From JABFSM01 sp052389555 (GTDB taxonomy: Bacteria > Gemmatimonadota > Gemmatimonadetes > Gemmatimonadales > GWC2-71-9): DNA of 18,555 nucleotides. The stretch spans positions 1 to 18,555 of the forward strand of contig JBQTHV010000039.1 in NCBI GenBank assembly GCA_052389555.1, given 5' to 3'. The first letter of the stretch is position 1. Each line of letters starts with the position of its first letter. Under the pieces are notes generated by a model. That model did not search any database and was not told the DNA's origin. It saw only the letters and a list, made by a program, of their open reading frames with translations. The position numbers and the translations under genes were made by a program. Below, piece after piece: positions 1 through 7,411 of the stretch.

Positions 1-202
1 GTTCCGGGCTCGCGGCGAGTGCCTCTCGCGCCCCCTCGAGGGTCGAGGACCAGATCTCTTCGGGATCGTGCTCGACCCAGCCCGGCTCCGGGAAATGCTG
101 CTCGACCTCGCGGCGTCCACTGCTGAGGATGGTGCCATCCTGATGCACCACGAGTGCGCGGGAGCTCGTGGTGCCCTGGTCGAGCGCGAGGATCGAGGTC
201 AA
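1..202 (-). CDS. glpK: Glycerol kinase, N-terminal part (runs off window)
   Basis: The minus strand reads from a TTG at 202 into a protein beginning LTSILALDQGTTSSRALVV and continuing to FPEPGWVEHDPEEIWSS before the window edge. ALDQGTTSSR is the N-terminal phosphate-binding signature of FGGY-family glycerol kinases, and PGWVEHDPxEIW is a hallmark of GlpK itself. The enzyme phosphorylates glycerol to glycerol-3-phosphate in the cytoplasm. About 67 of roughly 500 residues are visible. No ATG is available near the start; TTG fits the family N-terminus but has no obvious Shine-Dalgarno. It lies 18 bases after the TonB-like gene, so it may be the last gene of the leftward run. Family confidence is high; the exact start is less sure. 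Confidence 0.9.
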   Translation of the reverse strand, partial: MTSILALDQGTTSSRALVVHQDGTILSSGRREVEQHFPEPGWVEHDPEEIWSSTLEGAREALAASPE

Positions 203-220
203 GCGAAGACCGAAGCCGGG

Positions 221-715
221 TCAGCAGCGGAGGGGCGGCCGGCCCTCCGGGGTAACCTGGGAGCTGCGCAGGCTCGTTCGCTTGCGGGTTAGGAGCGTCT
301 TGCGGTAGGCCACAACCTGCCGCACCGGCGTGCCGGTCAGAAGCGCGGGCCGGTACCTGAGCGTGGGGAGAAAGCCCACCACCGCGGCGGCGAATTCGGG
401 GCTGGTCGTGGCAACGACCCGGGCCGTCCCTAGCTCGGCTTTCCCGGCGGTATCTACCACGAAGGTCAGCTCGGCTTCCTCGCACGCCCAGTCGCCGCCG
501 GTCCGGGATGGCGGCGCCGTGAACTCGAGCCGCCCCTCGCTGCGCAGCCGGGCCGGCCGATCGACGTCGCAGTCGCGATAGACGGTTCCCCTCACCCGGT
601 GGCTGGGCGGCAGCTCGGCTGAGCACTTCCGCTTCTCCTGCTGGAGGCCCGCTCCGGGCTGCCCCGGCATCAGCACGGCACCGACGAGGACCACCGAGAT
701 CAGAGTAGGACGCAT
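221..715 (-). CDS. TonB C-terminal-domain secreted protein
   Basis: 164 residues. An N-terminal hydrophobic signal (about residues 1-22, LISVVLVGAVLMPG) is followed by a short Cys-containing segment and a C-terminal half resembling the TonB_C domain: ELTFVVDTAGKAELGTARVV, then F..AVVGFLPTLRYRPALLTGTPV. This matches the 'xxxxVDxxGxVxxxxVxxSSxxxfdxaaxxavxxwrfxPaxxxGxPV' pattern of TonB-family proteins. There is no proline-rich spanning region, so it is a stand-alone periplasmic domain rather than a classical energy transducer. It follows the flavoprotein gene by 11 bases in the same direction. Its partner is unknown. A GGGTTAGG octamer falls in its last third and is read on this strand as Leu-Thr-Arg (CTA ACC CGC). 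Confidence 0.75.
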   Translation of the reverse strand: MRPTLISVVLVGAVLMPGQPGAGLQQEKRKCSAELPPSHRVRGTVYRDCDVDRPARLRSEGRLEFTAPPSRTGGDWACEEAELTFVVDTAGKAELGTARVVATTSPEFAAAVVGFLPTLRYRPALLTGTPVRQVVAYRKTLLTRKRTSLRSSQVTPEGRPPLRC

Positions 716-726
716 CGATTCAAGTC

Positions 727-1848
727 TCAGCTTGAGGGGTTCGCCGCCCGCCGCAGTAGCCGGACCAAACCGGAATCATGCTCGTTGGCGCCATTGATGA
801 ACGCCTCGAGCAGCCGCCGGGCCGCCGGGGCGCCCGGCCCCTCGATCGCCGCTTCCACCAGCCGGTTCCCGGCCCGCCGGTGGTACAACAGCCACCGCAG
901 CAGGCGGGCCTTGCGAAACTCGGCGGCAAAGCAGGCGGCCGCGAGCCTCGCATAACCCGCGAAGCTCCGCTGCCGCAGGAAGGCCTCTGCCGCAAGCTCG
1001 GCCGAGCGTAGGGCGTTCGGGATACCTTCCCCGGTGGCCGGATCGGCCAACCCGGCGGCGTCGCCCAGCAGGGCGAAGTCCGACCCGCCTAGCCGGTCGA
1101 ACCGCACCGGCAACGCCGCCGACCCGATGACGGCCCCCACCCGCTCGCCAGCATCCGCCGGGTCAGGAAGAAGCCGCACGACCTCCCGCTCGAGCCGGTT
1201 CCGGGTCGCCGAGTGCGGCTCGGCCACGGCCCCCACCGACCGATGGTCCGGGCGCGGAAAATCCCAGGCGTAACCCGCCAGGGTCCGCGGAAACCGAATC
1301 CGGATGGTGTCGGGCGTCGGTCCCGCTCCCCCGGGGTACGCCACTCGGGTCGGTTCCAGCGCCACGGCAACGCTGGGAGCGACAACGGCGCGGACCGCGC
1401 TGGCTGCGCCGTCGGCGCCGACCAGGCACCGGACCTGCTGGACCCGGCCCGACCGCAGCGTGACCAGCCATCCGCCACTCGCCGGGGCCATCCGGGTTAC
1501 CGCCTCTCCAACCACTCGAGCCCCCGCCGATTCCGCCCGCGCCAGGTGCCAGCGCGCCAGCCCCGCCCGCGAGACGACATGAATCGGACCCGACAGCGGG
1601 ACGCCCAGACCTAACCCGCGATCGGAGACGAACTCGACTCGCGTGATCGGTCGGGCCCTCGACACGACCCCGGCCAGCTCGGGCACCAGGCGCAGCGCGG
1701 CCGCGGACAGCCCCCCGCCGCAGGGCTTCTCCCAGGGAGACCTGGGATCCCACACCAGGACCTCGACTCCTCGCTCGGCCAGCCGAGCGGCCAACCAGGC
1801 ACCGGCCGGTCCCGCACCGACGATGCCGACCTCTGCGGCCCAGGCCAT
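727..1848 (-). CDS. Geranylgeranyl-reductase-family FAD oxidoreductase
   Basis: 373 residues, taking the ATG at 1848. The reading frame is open further upstream but only over the kinase gene. GAGPAG at residues 11-16 is the FAD/Rossmann motif, PCGGGLS around residue 43 is the Cys-Gly-Gly-Gly signature of geranylgeranyl reductases, GADGAAS at 144-150 and the LLGDAAGLADPATGEGI segment near 262 are the usual GD flavin motifs. Members reduce isoprenoid side chains of quinones, chlorophylls or lipids at the membrane; the substrate here cannot be read. The start lies 7 bases past the kinase stop with no clear ribosome site, so translation is probably coupled. No isoprenoid-pathway genes are adjacent, so a quinone- or lipid-modifying role is inference. 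Confidence 0.85.
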   Translation of the reverse strand: MAWAAEVGIVGAGPAGAWLAARLAERGVEVLVWDPRSPWEKPCGGGLSAAALRLVPELAGVVSRARPITRVEFVSDRGLGLGVPLSGPIHVVSRAGLARWHLARAESAGARVVGEAVTRMAPASGGWLVTLRSGRVQQVRCLVGADGAASAVRAVVAPSVAVALEPTRVAYPGGAGPTPDTIRIRFPRTLAGYAWDFPRPDHRSVGAVAEPHSATRNRLEREVVRLLPDPADAGERVGAVIGSAALPVRFDRLGGSDFALLGDAAGLADPATGEGIPNALRSAELAAEAFLRQRSFAGYARLAAACFAAEFRKARLLRWLLYHRRAGNRLVEAAIEGPGAPAARRLLEAFINGANEHDSGLVRLLRRAANPSS

Positions 1849-1855
1849 ACGCGTG

Positions 1856-3283
1856 TTAGGCGGCCGAGCGCCGAGTGCCGAGGGCCGAGCCGCCGAGCGG
1901 CAGGGTGAGCCGGAAGGTCGCCCCCGGCGTGTTGCCGACGAACTCCAGTCGCCCCCCGTGCGCCTCGACCCCCGCCTTCGCGATAGCCAGGCCGAGCCCG
2001 CTGCCTTCGCCCCGCCGGCGGGCCGGATCCCCGCGGAAGAAGCGCTGGAAGAGGAGCGGCACCTGTTCGGGCGGGATCCCTGGGCCCTCGTCCTGAACCA
2101 CGAGCGCCGCCGCCCCATCGCGGGTTAGGCCCAGACCCACTGCACCGCCGGCCCGGCAGTGACGGACCGCATTATCCACCAGGTTGCTCACCACGCGCTC
2201 CAGCAGGTTCTCATCGCCCGGGACGACGAGCGCGGGTCCGGCAATCTCGAGGCGAATCCCCCGGGTGGCGGCAACCGATTCGAACCGGGCGATGACCCGC
2301 CGCACCAGCGCCTGGAGATCGAGCTCGCTCACATGCTCGAGAGGCAGCGCGGCATCCGAGCGGGCCAGCACCAGGAGATCGCTAGCCAGGCGGGAGAGCC
2401 GCTCCACTTCCTCCCGACAGCGAAGCAGGGTCTCGCGGTACTCCGCCGCGGTGCGCTCCCGTTTCAGGGTGACGTCGATGTCACCCTTGAGGACGGTGAG
2501 CGGGGCCCGCAATTCATGACTCGCATCGGCAGTGAACTGGCGCTGCACCTGAAGGGCGCGATCGATCCGTTCGAGCATCTGATTGAGCACCATCACCAGC
2601 CGCTTGAACTCGTCCACGTCGGCGTGCGCCGTGATCCGCTCCGCGAGCACTCCGCCGCCCGCCGAGATCGCCTCGGCCTGGCCCGTGATCTCGGCCGTCG
2701 GGCGAAGCGCCGCCGAGGCCATGCCCCGCCCCAGCACGTACGCGCCGAGAGTCCCCACCAGAATCACCAGCACCACGAGGCCTGCGAAGCGGGTTAGGGT
2801 CATCCGGACCGGCTCGGTCGGCGCCGCGACCTGCAGCAAATGAACCTGGTGCGCCGCGCCGACCAGCTCGAGCGGATACACCACGCTCCGGATCACCCGC
2901 CCGCGCCAGGTGTGCGTTACCCGCGCGACCCGCCCGGCCCCCGCCTCGGCCCGCGCCGCTTCGGGCAGCTCCAGATCGGAGCCCAGGTTGCGGGTCCGCA
3001 CCAGGGGCTGGCCCTGCTGGGTCCAGAGCTGCGCGTAGCGGGTGAGCTCCCCGGAGGGAGCTTCCCGGGATGCCAGCAAGACGCCTTCGTGGAACTCGAA
3101 ATCCGGACCGCTCGCGGCCGCACCGGCCTGGGCCTCCACCTCGGCGAGGTGCAGCAGGGTTTCGTCGAGCTGGCGGTAGAGAATGCCTCGCAGGATCACG
3201 ATGCTGGCTCCGCCGACCGCCACCAGCAACGCCAGCACCCCGAGCGCCATGCGAAGAGCCAGCGAGGTCCTGAAAGACTTCAT
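1856..3283 (-). CDS. Two-component sensor histidine kinase (heavy-metal-sensor type)
   Basis: 475 residues from the ATG at 3283. The upstream in-frame extension overlaps the regulator gene and is rejected. A first membrane helix spans about residues 10-33, an extracytoplasmic sensor about 34-162, and a second helix about 165-184. A HAMP linker follows. The phospho-acceptor is His256 in ASHELRAPL. The ATPase domain has its N box near 367-372 (NLVDNA), G1 as DEGPGIP and G2 as GSGLGLAIAK. Architecture and length match the CusS/CzcS/BaeS group. The start is one base beyond the regulator stop, so the pair is co-translated. Its TAA stop lies inside a GTGTTAGG word read on the plus strand. The signal is unknown; neighbours suggest a metal. 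Confidence 0.93.
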   Translation of the reverse strand: MKSFRTSLALRMALGVLALLVAVGGASIVILRGILYRQLDETLLHLAEVEAQAGAAASGPDFEFHEGVLLASREAPSGELTRYAQLWTQQGQPLVRTRNLGSDLELPEAARAEAGAGRVARVTHTWRGRVIRSVVYPLELVGAAHQVHLLQVAAPTEPVRMTLTRFAGLVVLVILVGTLGAYVLGRGMASAALRPTAEITGQAEAISAGGGVLAERITAHADVDEFKRLVMVLNQMLERIDRALQVQRQFTADASHELRAPLTVLKGDIDVTLKRERTAAEYRETLLRCREEVERLSRLASDLLVLARSDAALPLEHVSELDLQALVRRVIARFESVAATRGIRLEIAGPALVVPGDENLLERVVSNLVDNAVRHCRAGGAVGLGLTRDGAAALVVQDEGPGIPPEQVPLLFQRFFRGDPARRRGEGSGLGLAIAKAGVEAHGGRLEFVGNTPGATFRLTLPLGGSALGTRRSAA

Positions 3284-3284
3284 C

Positions 3285-3974
3285 TCACCCGCCTTCCCCC
3301 TCTCCTCCGGTCCGCAGGGCATAACCCGCGCCCCGCACCGTCTGGACCAGCCGCGCCTCCCCCTGGCGCGCCAGCTTCTTCCGAAGGTTGGAGATGTGCG
3401 CATCCACCACGTTGGTCTCGGGATCGAACGACATGTCCCAGACCTTCTCGAGGAGCTGCACTCGGGTCACCACTTCGTCGGGGTGGAGCATGAAGTACTC
3501 CAGCAGCCGGAACTCCCGAGGTGAGAGATCGATCAGCCGGGCCCCGCGCCGCACCTGGCGCCGGAGCCGGTCCAGCTCGAGGTCGGCAAACCGGAGGGTC
3601 CCGCTCGCGACGCCGGTGCGCCGCCGGGTTAGGGCGTTCACTCGGGCCATCAGCTCGTCGAAGTCGAATGGCTTGGTCAGATAATCGTCGGCGCCCGCGT
3701 TCAAGCCCCGCACGATGTCCTGGGTCGCGTCCCGGGCGGTCAGCATCAGGATCGGCACCTCGATGCCTTCCCGCCGGAGCTCCGCCGAGAGCTGGAGCCC
3801 GTTCCGCTTGGGAAGCTGGATGTCGAGCAGGATCAGATCGTACGGGTTCAGGTGGCCCAGGTACGACCCTTCCTCGCCGTCGGCCGCGAGATCGACGGCA
3901 TGACCCTCTTCCTCAAGTCCCTGCTTGAGGAAGCGGGCCGTCTTGGGATCGTCTTCGACCACGAGAATCCGCAT
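3285..3974 (-). CDS. OmpR/PhoB-family response regulator
   Basis: 229 residues from the ATG at 3974. The receiver domain begins MRILVVEDD, with phospho-acceptor Asp51 (LILLDIQLPKRNG), Thr79 and Lys101 (YLTKPF). The C-terminal winged helix carries LSPREFRLLEYFMLHPDEVV, VDAHISNLRKKL and VRGAGYALR, the standard OmpR/CusR DNA-binding signature. It is the first gene of the leftward run and is read divergently from the outer-membrane gene at 4057 across an 82-base gap that contains a 15-bp inverted repeat. It therefore probably regulates both itself and the rightward genes, because a near copy of that repeat lies before the next barrel gene at 5511. The overall type resembles copper/silver regulators; the inducer is not visible. 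Confidence 0.94.
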   Translation of the reverse strand: MRILVVEDDPKTARFLKQGLEEEGHAVDLAADGEEGSYLGHLNPYDLILLDIQLPKRNGLQLSAELRREGIEVPILMLTARDATQDIVRGLNAGADDYLTKPFDFDELMARVNALTRRRTGVASGTLRFADLELDRLRRQVRRGARLIDLSPREFRLLEYFMLHPDEVVTRVQLLEKVWDMSFDPETNVVDAHISNLRKKLARQGEARLVQTVRGAGYALRTGGEGEGG

Positions 3975-3993
3975 CGGGTGGCCTCTGCGCTGT

Positions 3994-4008
3994 TCAAGAA
4001 ACTTTAAT
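3994..4008. promoter_or_regulatory. Candidate response-regulator operator, copy 1
   Basis: TCAAGAAACTTTAAT lies between the divergent regulator and outer-membrane genes. Read with the preceding T it is an imperfect inverted repeat (TTCAAG, AAA, CTTTAA; one mismatch). A copy with 14 of 15 bases identical stands at 5424-5438 before the next barrel gene. Duplication in two promoter gaps of an otherwise unrelated sequence suggests a binding site, most simply for the adjacent OmpR-type regulator. This is inferred from position and identity only. Confidence 0.5.
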
Positions 4009-4056
4009 GACGCGAGCGGTTCCGGGAAACGTCCCCTCCCGTTAGGGAGGGGAACG

Positions 4057-5412
4057 ATGCGAACGCTCGGGGTGGTGAGTCTCGTCTTGTTGCACTTCAC
4101 GGAGATCAGCTTCGCGCAGCAGCCTGGACACGGAGGGCATCCGCCACCGGCGCGCGACACCGTCCCGCGAATGCGGCCGGAGCATCGGCAACACCCGATG
4201 ACCGCAATGCCCATGACCGGTCCGCTCGGGATCCCAATGTCACGCGAGGGCGGAGGCACGGCCTGGCAGCCGGATTCGAGCCCAATGTATGCCTTTCACC
4301 GCATGACGGGCAGGTGGCAGCTCATGCTACACGGCAACGTCTTCGGGCAATACATCCGCGAGGAGGGAGATCGCGGCGACGAACAGTTCGGCTCCGTCAA
4401 CTGGCTCATGGGGATGGCCCGGCATCGTCTGGCCGGCGGAGACCTGACCTTCCGGACCATGCTGAGCGCGGAGCCTGCCACCGTCGGCGAGTGCGGCTAC
4501 CCGGACCTCGTGGCAACGGGCGAGTCGTGCAATGGAGCCTTGCTGCACGACCGGCAGCACCCGCACGACCTGTTCATGGAGCTCACCGCGGGTTACGAGC
4601 GGGAGATCTCCGACCGACTCGCCTTCCAGATCTATGGCGGACCGGTCGGCGAGCCGGCCCTCGGGCCGGCCGGGTACCCGCACCGGCTGTCGGCCATGGC
4701 GAACCCGATCGCGCCGATCGGGCATCATTGGCTGGATGCGACCCACATCACCTTCGGTCTCGTGACCGCAGGACTCTACGGGCGGCGCTGGAAGCTCGAA
4801 GGCTCGCTCTTCAACGGGCGCGAGCCAGACGAAGACCGCTATGACGTCGATCTCGATGCCCTCGACTCGTATTCGGCGCGTCTCTGGATTCTGCCGGGCC
4901 CCCGTTGGGCGCTGCAGGGCTCGGTCGGCCGCCTCATCGAAGTTGAACCCGGGCGAGATGGCGAACCACCCGGTGACCAGACCCGGATCACCGCCTCCGC
5001 GACGTTCCATGCACCGGGGCCGAGGTCCCTGTGGGCTACCACGGCGATGTGGGGGCAGAATCGCGAGACCGACCATGTCACCAATGCTGTGTTGATCGAG
5101 TCGAGCTTCGAAGTCACCGAGCGGGACGGGGCATTTGCGCGCCTGGAATGGACCCAGAAGACCGGTGCGGACCTCGTACTCGAAGAGGCCGGACTCGCCG
5201 CGGAGATCTTCGAGGTGGCCCGCGCCGCGGGCGGATATGTGCGCCGGATGGCGCTCGGAGAGGTTTCGCTCGGAGTGGGCGGGCGAGTGGGAGTGAGTCT
5301 GGTACCGGAGTCCTTGCGCTCGTTCTACGGCTCGCGGACTCCAGTTGGATTCGCCGTGTTCGTGAACCTGCGTCCCCAGCGCATGGTGGCTCACCTGGGA
5401 CGCGGAATGTAG
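4057..5412 (+). CDS. Outer-membrane beta-barrel protein of a metal-associated family
   Basis: 451 residues. The ATG at 4057 has a strong GGAGGGG ribosome site and begins a signal peptide ending near SFAQ; longer in-frame starts run into the divergent regulator. The mature N-terminus is rich in His, Pro and Met (RPEHRQHPMTAMPM), like copper-binding tails. The rest shows alternating amphipathic strands typical of a barrel. Conserved-looking blocks include WQLMLHGNVFGQY, HDRQHPHDLFMEL, VGEPALGP, GHHWLDATHITFG and LEGSLFNGREPDEDRYD. I recognise these from uncharacterised proteins that recur beside copper and heavy-metal resistance genes, with no assigned function. It may be a metal-responsive porin or sensor. 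The divergent two-component system is its likely regulator. Confidence 0.72.
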   Translation: MRTLGVVSLVLLHFTEISFAQQPGHGGHPPPARDTVPRMRPEHRQHPMTAMPMTGPLGIPMSREGGGTAWQPDSSPMYAFHRMTGRWQLMLHGNVFGQYIREEGDRGDEQFGSVNWLMGMARHRLAGGDLTFRTMLSAEPATVGECGYPDLVATGESCNGALLHDRQHPHDLFMELTAGYEREISDRLAFQIYGGPVGEPALGPAGYPHRLSAMANPIAPIGHHWLDATHITFGLVTAGLYGRRWKLEGSLFNGREPDEDRYDVDLDALDSYSARLWILPGPRWALQGSVGRLIEVEPGRDGEPPGDQTRITASATFHAPGPRSLWATTAMWGQNRETDHVTNAVLIESSFEVTERDGAFARLEWTQKTGADLVLEEAGLAAEIFEVARAAGGYVRRMALGEVSLGVGGRVGVSLVPESLRSFYGSRTPVGFAVFVNLRPQRMVAHLGRGM

Positions 5413-5423
5413 AGCTGGCCGGC

Positions 5424-5438
5424 TCAAGAGACTTTAAT
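5424..5438. promoter_or_regulatory. Candidate response-regulator operator, copy 2
   Basis: TCAAGAGACTTTAAT differs at one base from the site at 3994-4008 and has the same 6-3-6 inverted-repeat layout. It lies 72 bases before the TTG start of the second barrel gene, in the only sizeable gap of the rightward block. The parsimonious reading is that the same regulator controls both units. Confidence 0.5.
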
Positions 5439-5459
5439 CGAACGTTGAGCGGGCCATAA

Positions 5460-5506
5460 CCTCCTCGTGGTTAGCGTGATGGGTCCACCCATCACCGAGG
5501 GGAGGG
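5460..5506 (+). promoter_or_regulatory. Leader hairpin that could hide the ribosome site
   Basis: A perfect 9-bp inverted repeat (GTGATGGGT at 5476-5484, ACCCATCAC at 5487-5495) is separated by two bases. Outside it, CCTCCTCG at 5460-5467 can pair with CGAGG at 5496-5500 and AGG at 5503-5505. The latter is part of the GGAGGG ribosome site (5501-5506) of the gene starting at 5511. As RNA this would sequester the ribosome site; as DNA the inner repeat could be an operator. Both readings are inference. Confidence 0.45.
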
Positions 5507-5510
5507 TCCG

Positions 5511-6326
5511 TTGCGTCACGACTACCACCGGGGCCGGCTGGCTCTCGCGATGGCCGCAGGCTTGATCGGGGTCCCGGCAGCAGCCCACGGTCAGATCGAC
5601 TATCGCAACCTGGAAGACGATCGCCCCACGCTGATCGAGGATGCCTACCCGATCGAGCGGTATGCGTTCGAGTTCCTCGCGCCGTGGCGGTACGGGCGAG
5701 AGCGGAATGCGGGCAGCATTCACGCGTTCACGCCCGAGCTCGAGTACGGCATCTTTCGCAACGCCGGACTGGGGCTCAAGCTCCCGGTGGCGGTCGAGCA
5801 CCTCGGAGACGGTCGCGAGTGGGGGATCGCCGGTCTCAAGCTTTTTGGGCTCTACAACTTCAACACCGAAGGTCCGATCCTGCCGGCGCTCGCGGTTCGG
5901 GCCGATGTCACCTTCCCGGTCGGTGAGCTCGCCGGCGAGGGCACCCGGGTTACGGTGAAGGGCATCGCCACCCGAAGCTGGGGCCGGAGCCGCTTTCACG
6001 TGAACGGTGCCTACACCTTCGGCGAAGATCGGCCACTCGGCGCCGCCGAGGCCGCTCACAAATGGTGGGCCGGCCTGGCAACCGACCGCACCTTGTTCCG
6101 GCAGAGCACCTTGCTCATCGTGGAGCTCTATGCGCTCAGGGAGTTCTCCGATTCGCCGACCCAGATCAATGCGTCGGCGGGAATACGGCGCCAGGTGGAT
6201 CCCTATACCGTCGTGGACATCGGGGTTGGCCGACGCCTGCGCGCCGAGGTAGGTCCCGATTACGAAGTCACGATCGGTCTCTCCCGGGCCTTTGCGATTG
6301 CCAGCCTCATGGGACGCCGGCGTTGA
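5511..6326 (+). CDS. Outer-membrane beta-barrel protein (transporter/porin-like)
   Basis: 271 residues from a TTG codon at 5511, chosen because GGAGGG stands four bases upstream and a signal peptide follows (LALAMAAGLIGVPAAAHGQ). The mature protein alternates short aromatic and glycine strands (AFEFLAPWRYG, LEYGIFRNAGLGLKLPVAVE, GLKLFGLYNFN, ALAVRADVTFPVG, YEVTIGLSRAF), as in the putative outer-membrane transporters placed in phenol-degradation MetA-type families. No catalytic residues are apparent. It is the first gene of a tight rightward operon; the next gene's ribosome site overlaps its TGA stop. It probably supplies an outer-membrane path for the periplasmic and cytochrome components downstream. 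Substrate unknown. Confidence 0.68.
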   Translation: MRHDYHRGRLALAMAAGLIGVPAAAHGQIDYRNLEDDRPTLIEDAYPIERYAFEFLAPWRYGRERNAGSIHAFTPELEYGIFRNAGLGLKLPVAVEHLGDGREWGIAGLKLFGLYNFNTEGPILPALAVRADVTFPVGELAGEGTRVTVKGIATRSWGRSRFHVNGAYTFGEDRPLGAAEAAHKWWAGLATDRTLFRQSTLLIVELYALREFSDSPTQINASAGIRRQVDPYTVVDIGVGRRLRAEVGPDYEVTIGLSRAFAIASLMGRRR

Positions 6327-6337
6327 GGAAGCTGACC

Positions 6338-7411
6338 ATGTTTGCCATGCGACGTAGTGTCGTGCTCACCGCGATGCTGGGCATTCCGGCGGTCGCCCTG
6401 GCCCAGGACCGCCGGGACGAACAGTTCTATTACCCGGGCGGCTTCAACTGGCAATTCCTCAAGAACTATCCCGAGGCGGCCCGGCTCTTCAATGCGTTCG
6501 ACTACGGGCACGCGGTGCTCTACGAGCGCCTGCTTTCCGAGGATTCTGCCGCAGCGGTGCCCGCGCTGGAAAAGGAGTTTCAGTTTCTCACCACCGACCT
6601 GCTGATCCGCCCGCCGCAGTTCGCCGTGGCAGAAGAGGTCATCGAGCCGGGGTACGCCAAGCTCGCCTGGCAGGCCAAGCAAATGTTCGATTGGGCCCAC
6701 GTGCTCCACCGCCAGATCTATGACATCTACGCCGACGAGCGGCTCACCGAGGCCCGGAAGGACACGCTGATCGAGCGAGTGACCGATTACTACCTAACCC
6801 GGAGGCAATACGCATTCACAACCGCGCCCAAGTCCATGGCGCTGATGGACGAGCAGTACTTCAGCCGGACCTTCCGGCACCAGCACCCCAAGTTCAACGG
6901 TCTCATCTGGGCCTATCACTGGCTCCAGGTCGGCCTGTACGAGCCGCTGATCCTCGGCAAGACGCCCGCGGAGAAGAAGGCCGGCGTCAAGGCCACCCTG
7001 GCCCGGTTCTGGACCATGCTGGAAGACCCGCCCAGCCGGTTTCCCAGCGTGATGCCAATGACGGCCACCGTCGCGCCCAACTTCAGCGCGCGGCATCCCC
7101 GGGCCGCCGTTATCTTCGACAACCTCCACATGGTGCACGATATCATCTCGGACATCCTGGCGGCCAACACGGTAGCGAAGTCGAAGAAGCGCGAGGTGAT
7201 TTACGCCCGGCTCACGGAGTTCCGTGACTCGACCCGGAACGTGATGACGCTGGCCGAGTGGCGCGAGATGGGGGAGATGATGGGCGGCATCGCGGCCATG
7301 GGCGGACCCGCGACCGGGCTGCTGCCCCCGCTCGCCCCTGGCACGCCGGGACAACCCAAGCATGCCCACCCACCTGACGCTGCCGACCCCAACCGGAGGA
7401 ACGATGGCTGA
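6338..7411 (+). CDS. Exported His-rich helical protein, unknown function
   Basis: 357 residues from the ATG at 6338 (GAGGAA seven bases upstream; ATG 6347 is an alternative). The signal peptide RRSVVLTAMLGIPAVALA is followed by an all-helical, Cys-free protein. Histidines sit in helix-like segments: FDYGHAVLYERLL, FDWAHVLHRQIYDIYAD, RHQHPKFNGLIWAYHWLQ, FDNLHMVHDIISDIL, and a KHAHPPDA tail. There is no CxxCH, so it is not a c-type cytochrome; buried His pairs could bind b-type haem or a metal. Its end overlaps the cytochrome b start by eight bases (ATGGCTGA), implying coupled translation and probably a physical partnership. I do not recognise a named family. Confidence 0.7.
   Translation: MFAMRRSVVLTAMLGIPAVALAQDRRDEQFYYPGGFNWQFLKNYPEAARLFNAFDYGHAVLYERLLSEDSAAAVPALEKEFQFLTTDLLIRPPQFAVAEEVIEPGYAKLAWQAKQMFDWAHVLHRQIYDIYADERLTEARKDTLIERVTDYYLTRRQYAFTTAPKSMALMDEQYFSRTFRHQHPKFNGLIWAYHWLQVGLYEPLILGKTPAEKKAGVKATLARFWTMLEDPPSRFPSVMPMTATVAPNFSARHPRAAVIFDNLHMVHDIISDILAANTVAKSKKREVIYARLTEFRDSTRNVMTLAEWREMGEMMGGIAAMGGPATGLLPPLAPGTPGQPKHAHPPDAADPNRRNDG

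Noticed and set aside
1163..1753. Long alternative minus-strand frame within the flavoprotein gene
   Set aside because: It is the shadow frame of a recognisable FAD protein; its composition is Gly/Arg/Pro-rich with no domain pattern.
2159..3493. Plus-strand open frames opposite the kinase and regulator
   Set aside because: They are antisense to well-defined two-component genes and show no signal peptide, motif or ribosome site.
4327..5427. 366-codon minus-strand frame opposite the barrel gene
   Set aside because: The plus-strand gene has a signal peptide, ribosome site and family motifs; the antisense frame has none.
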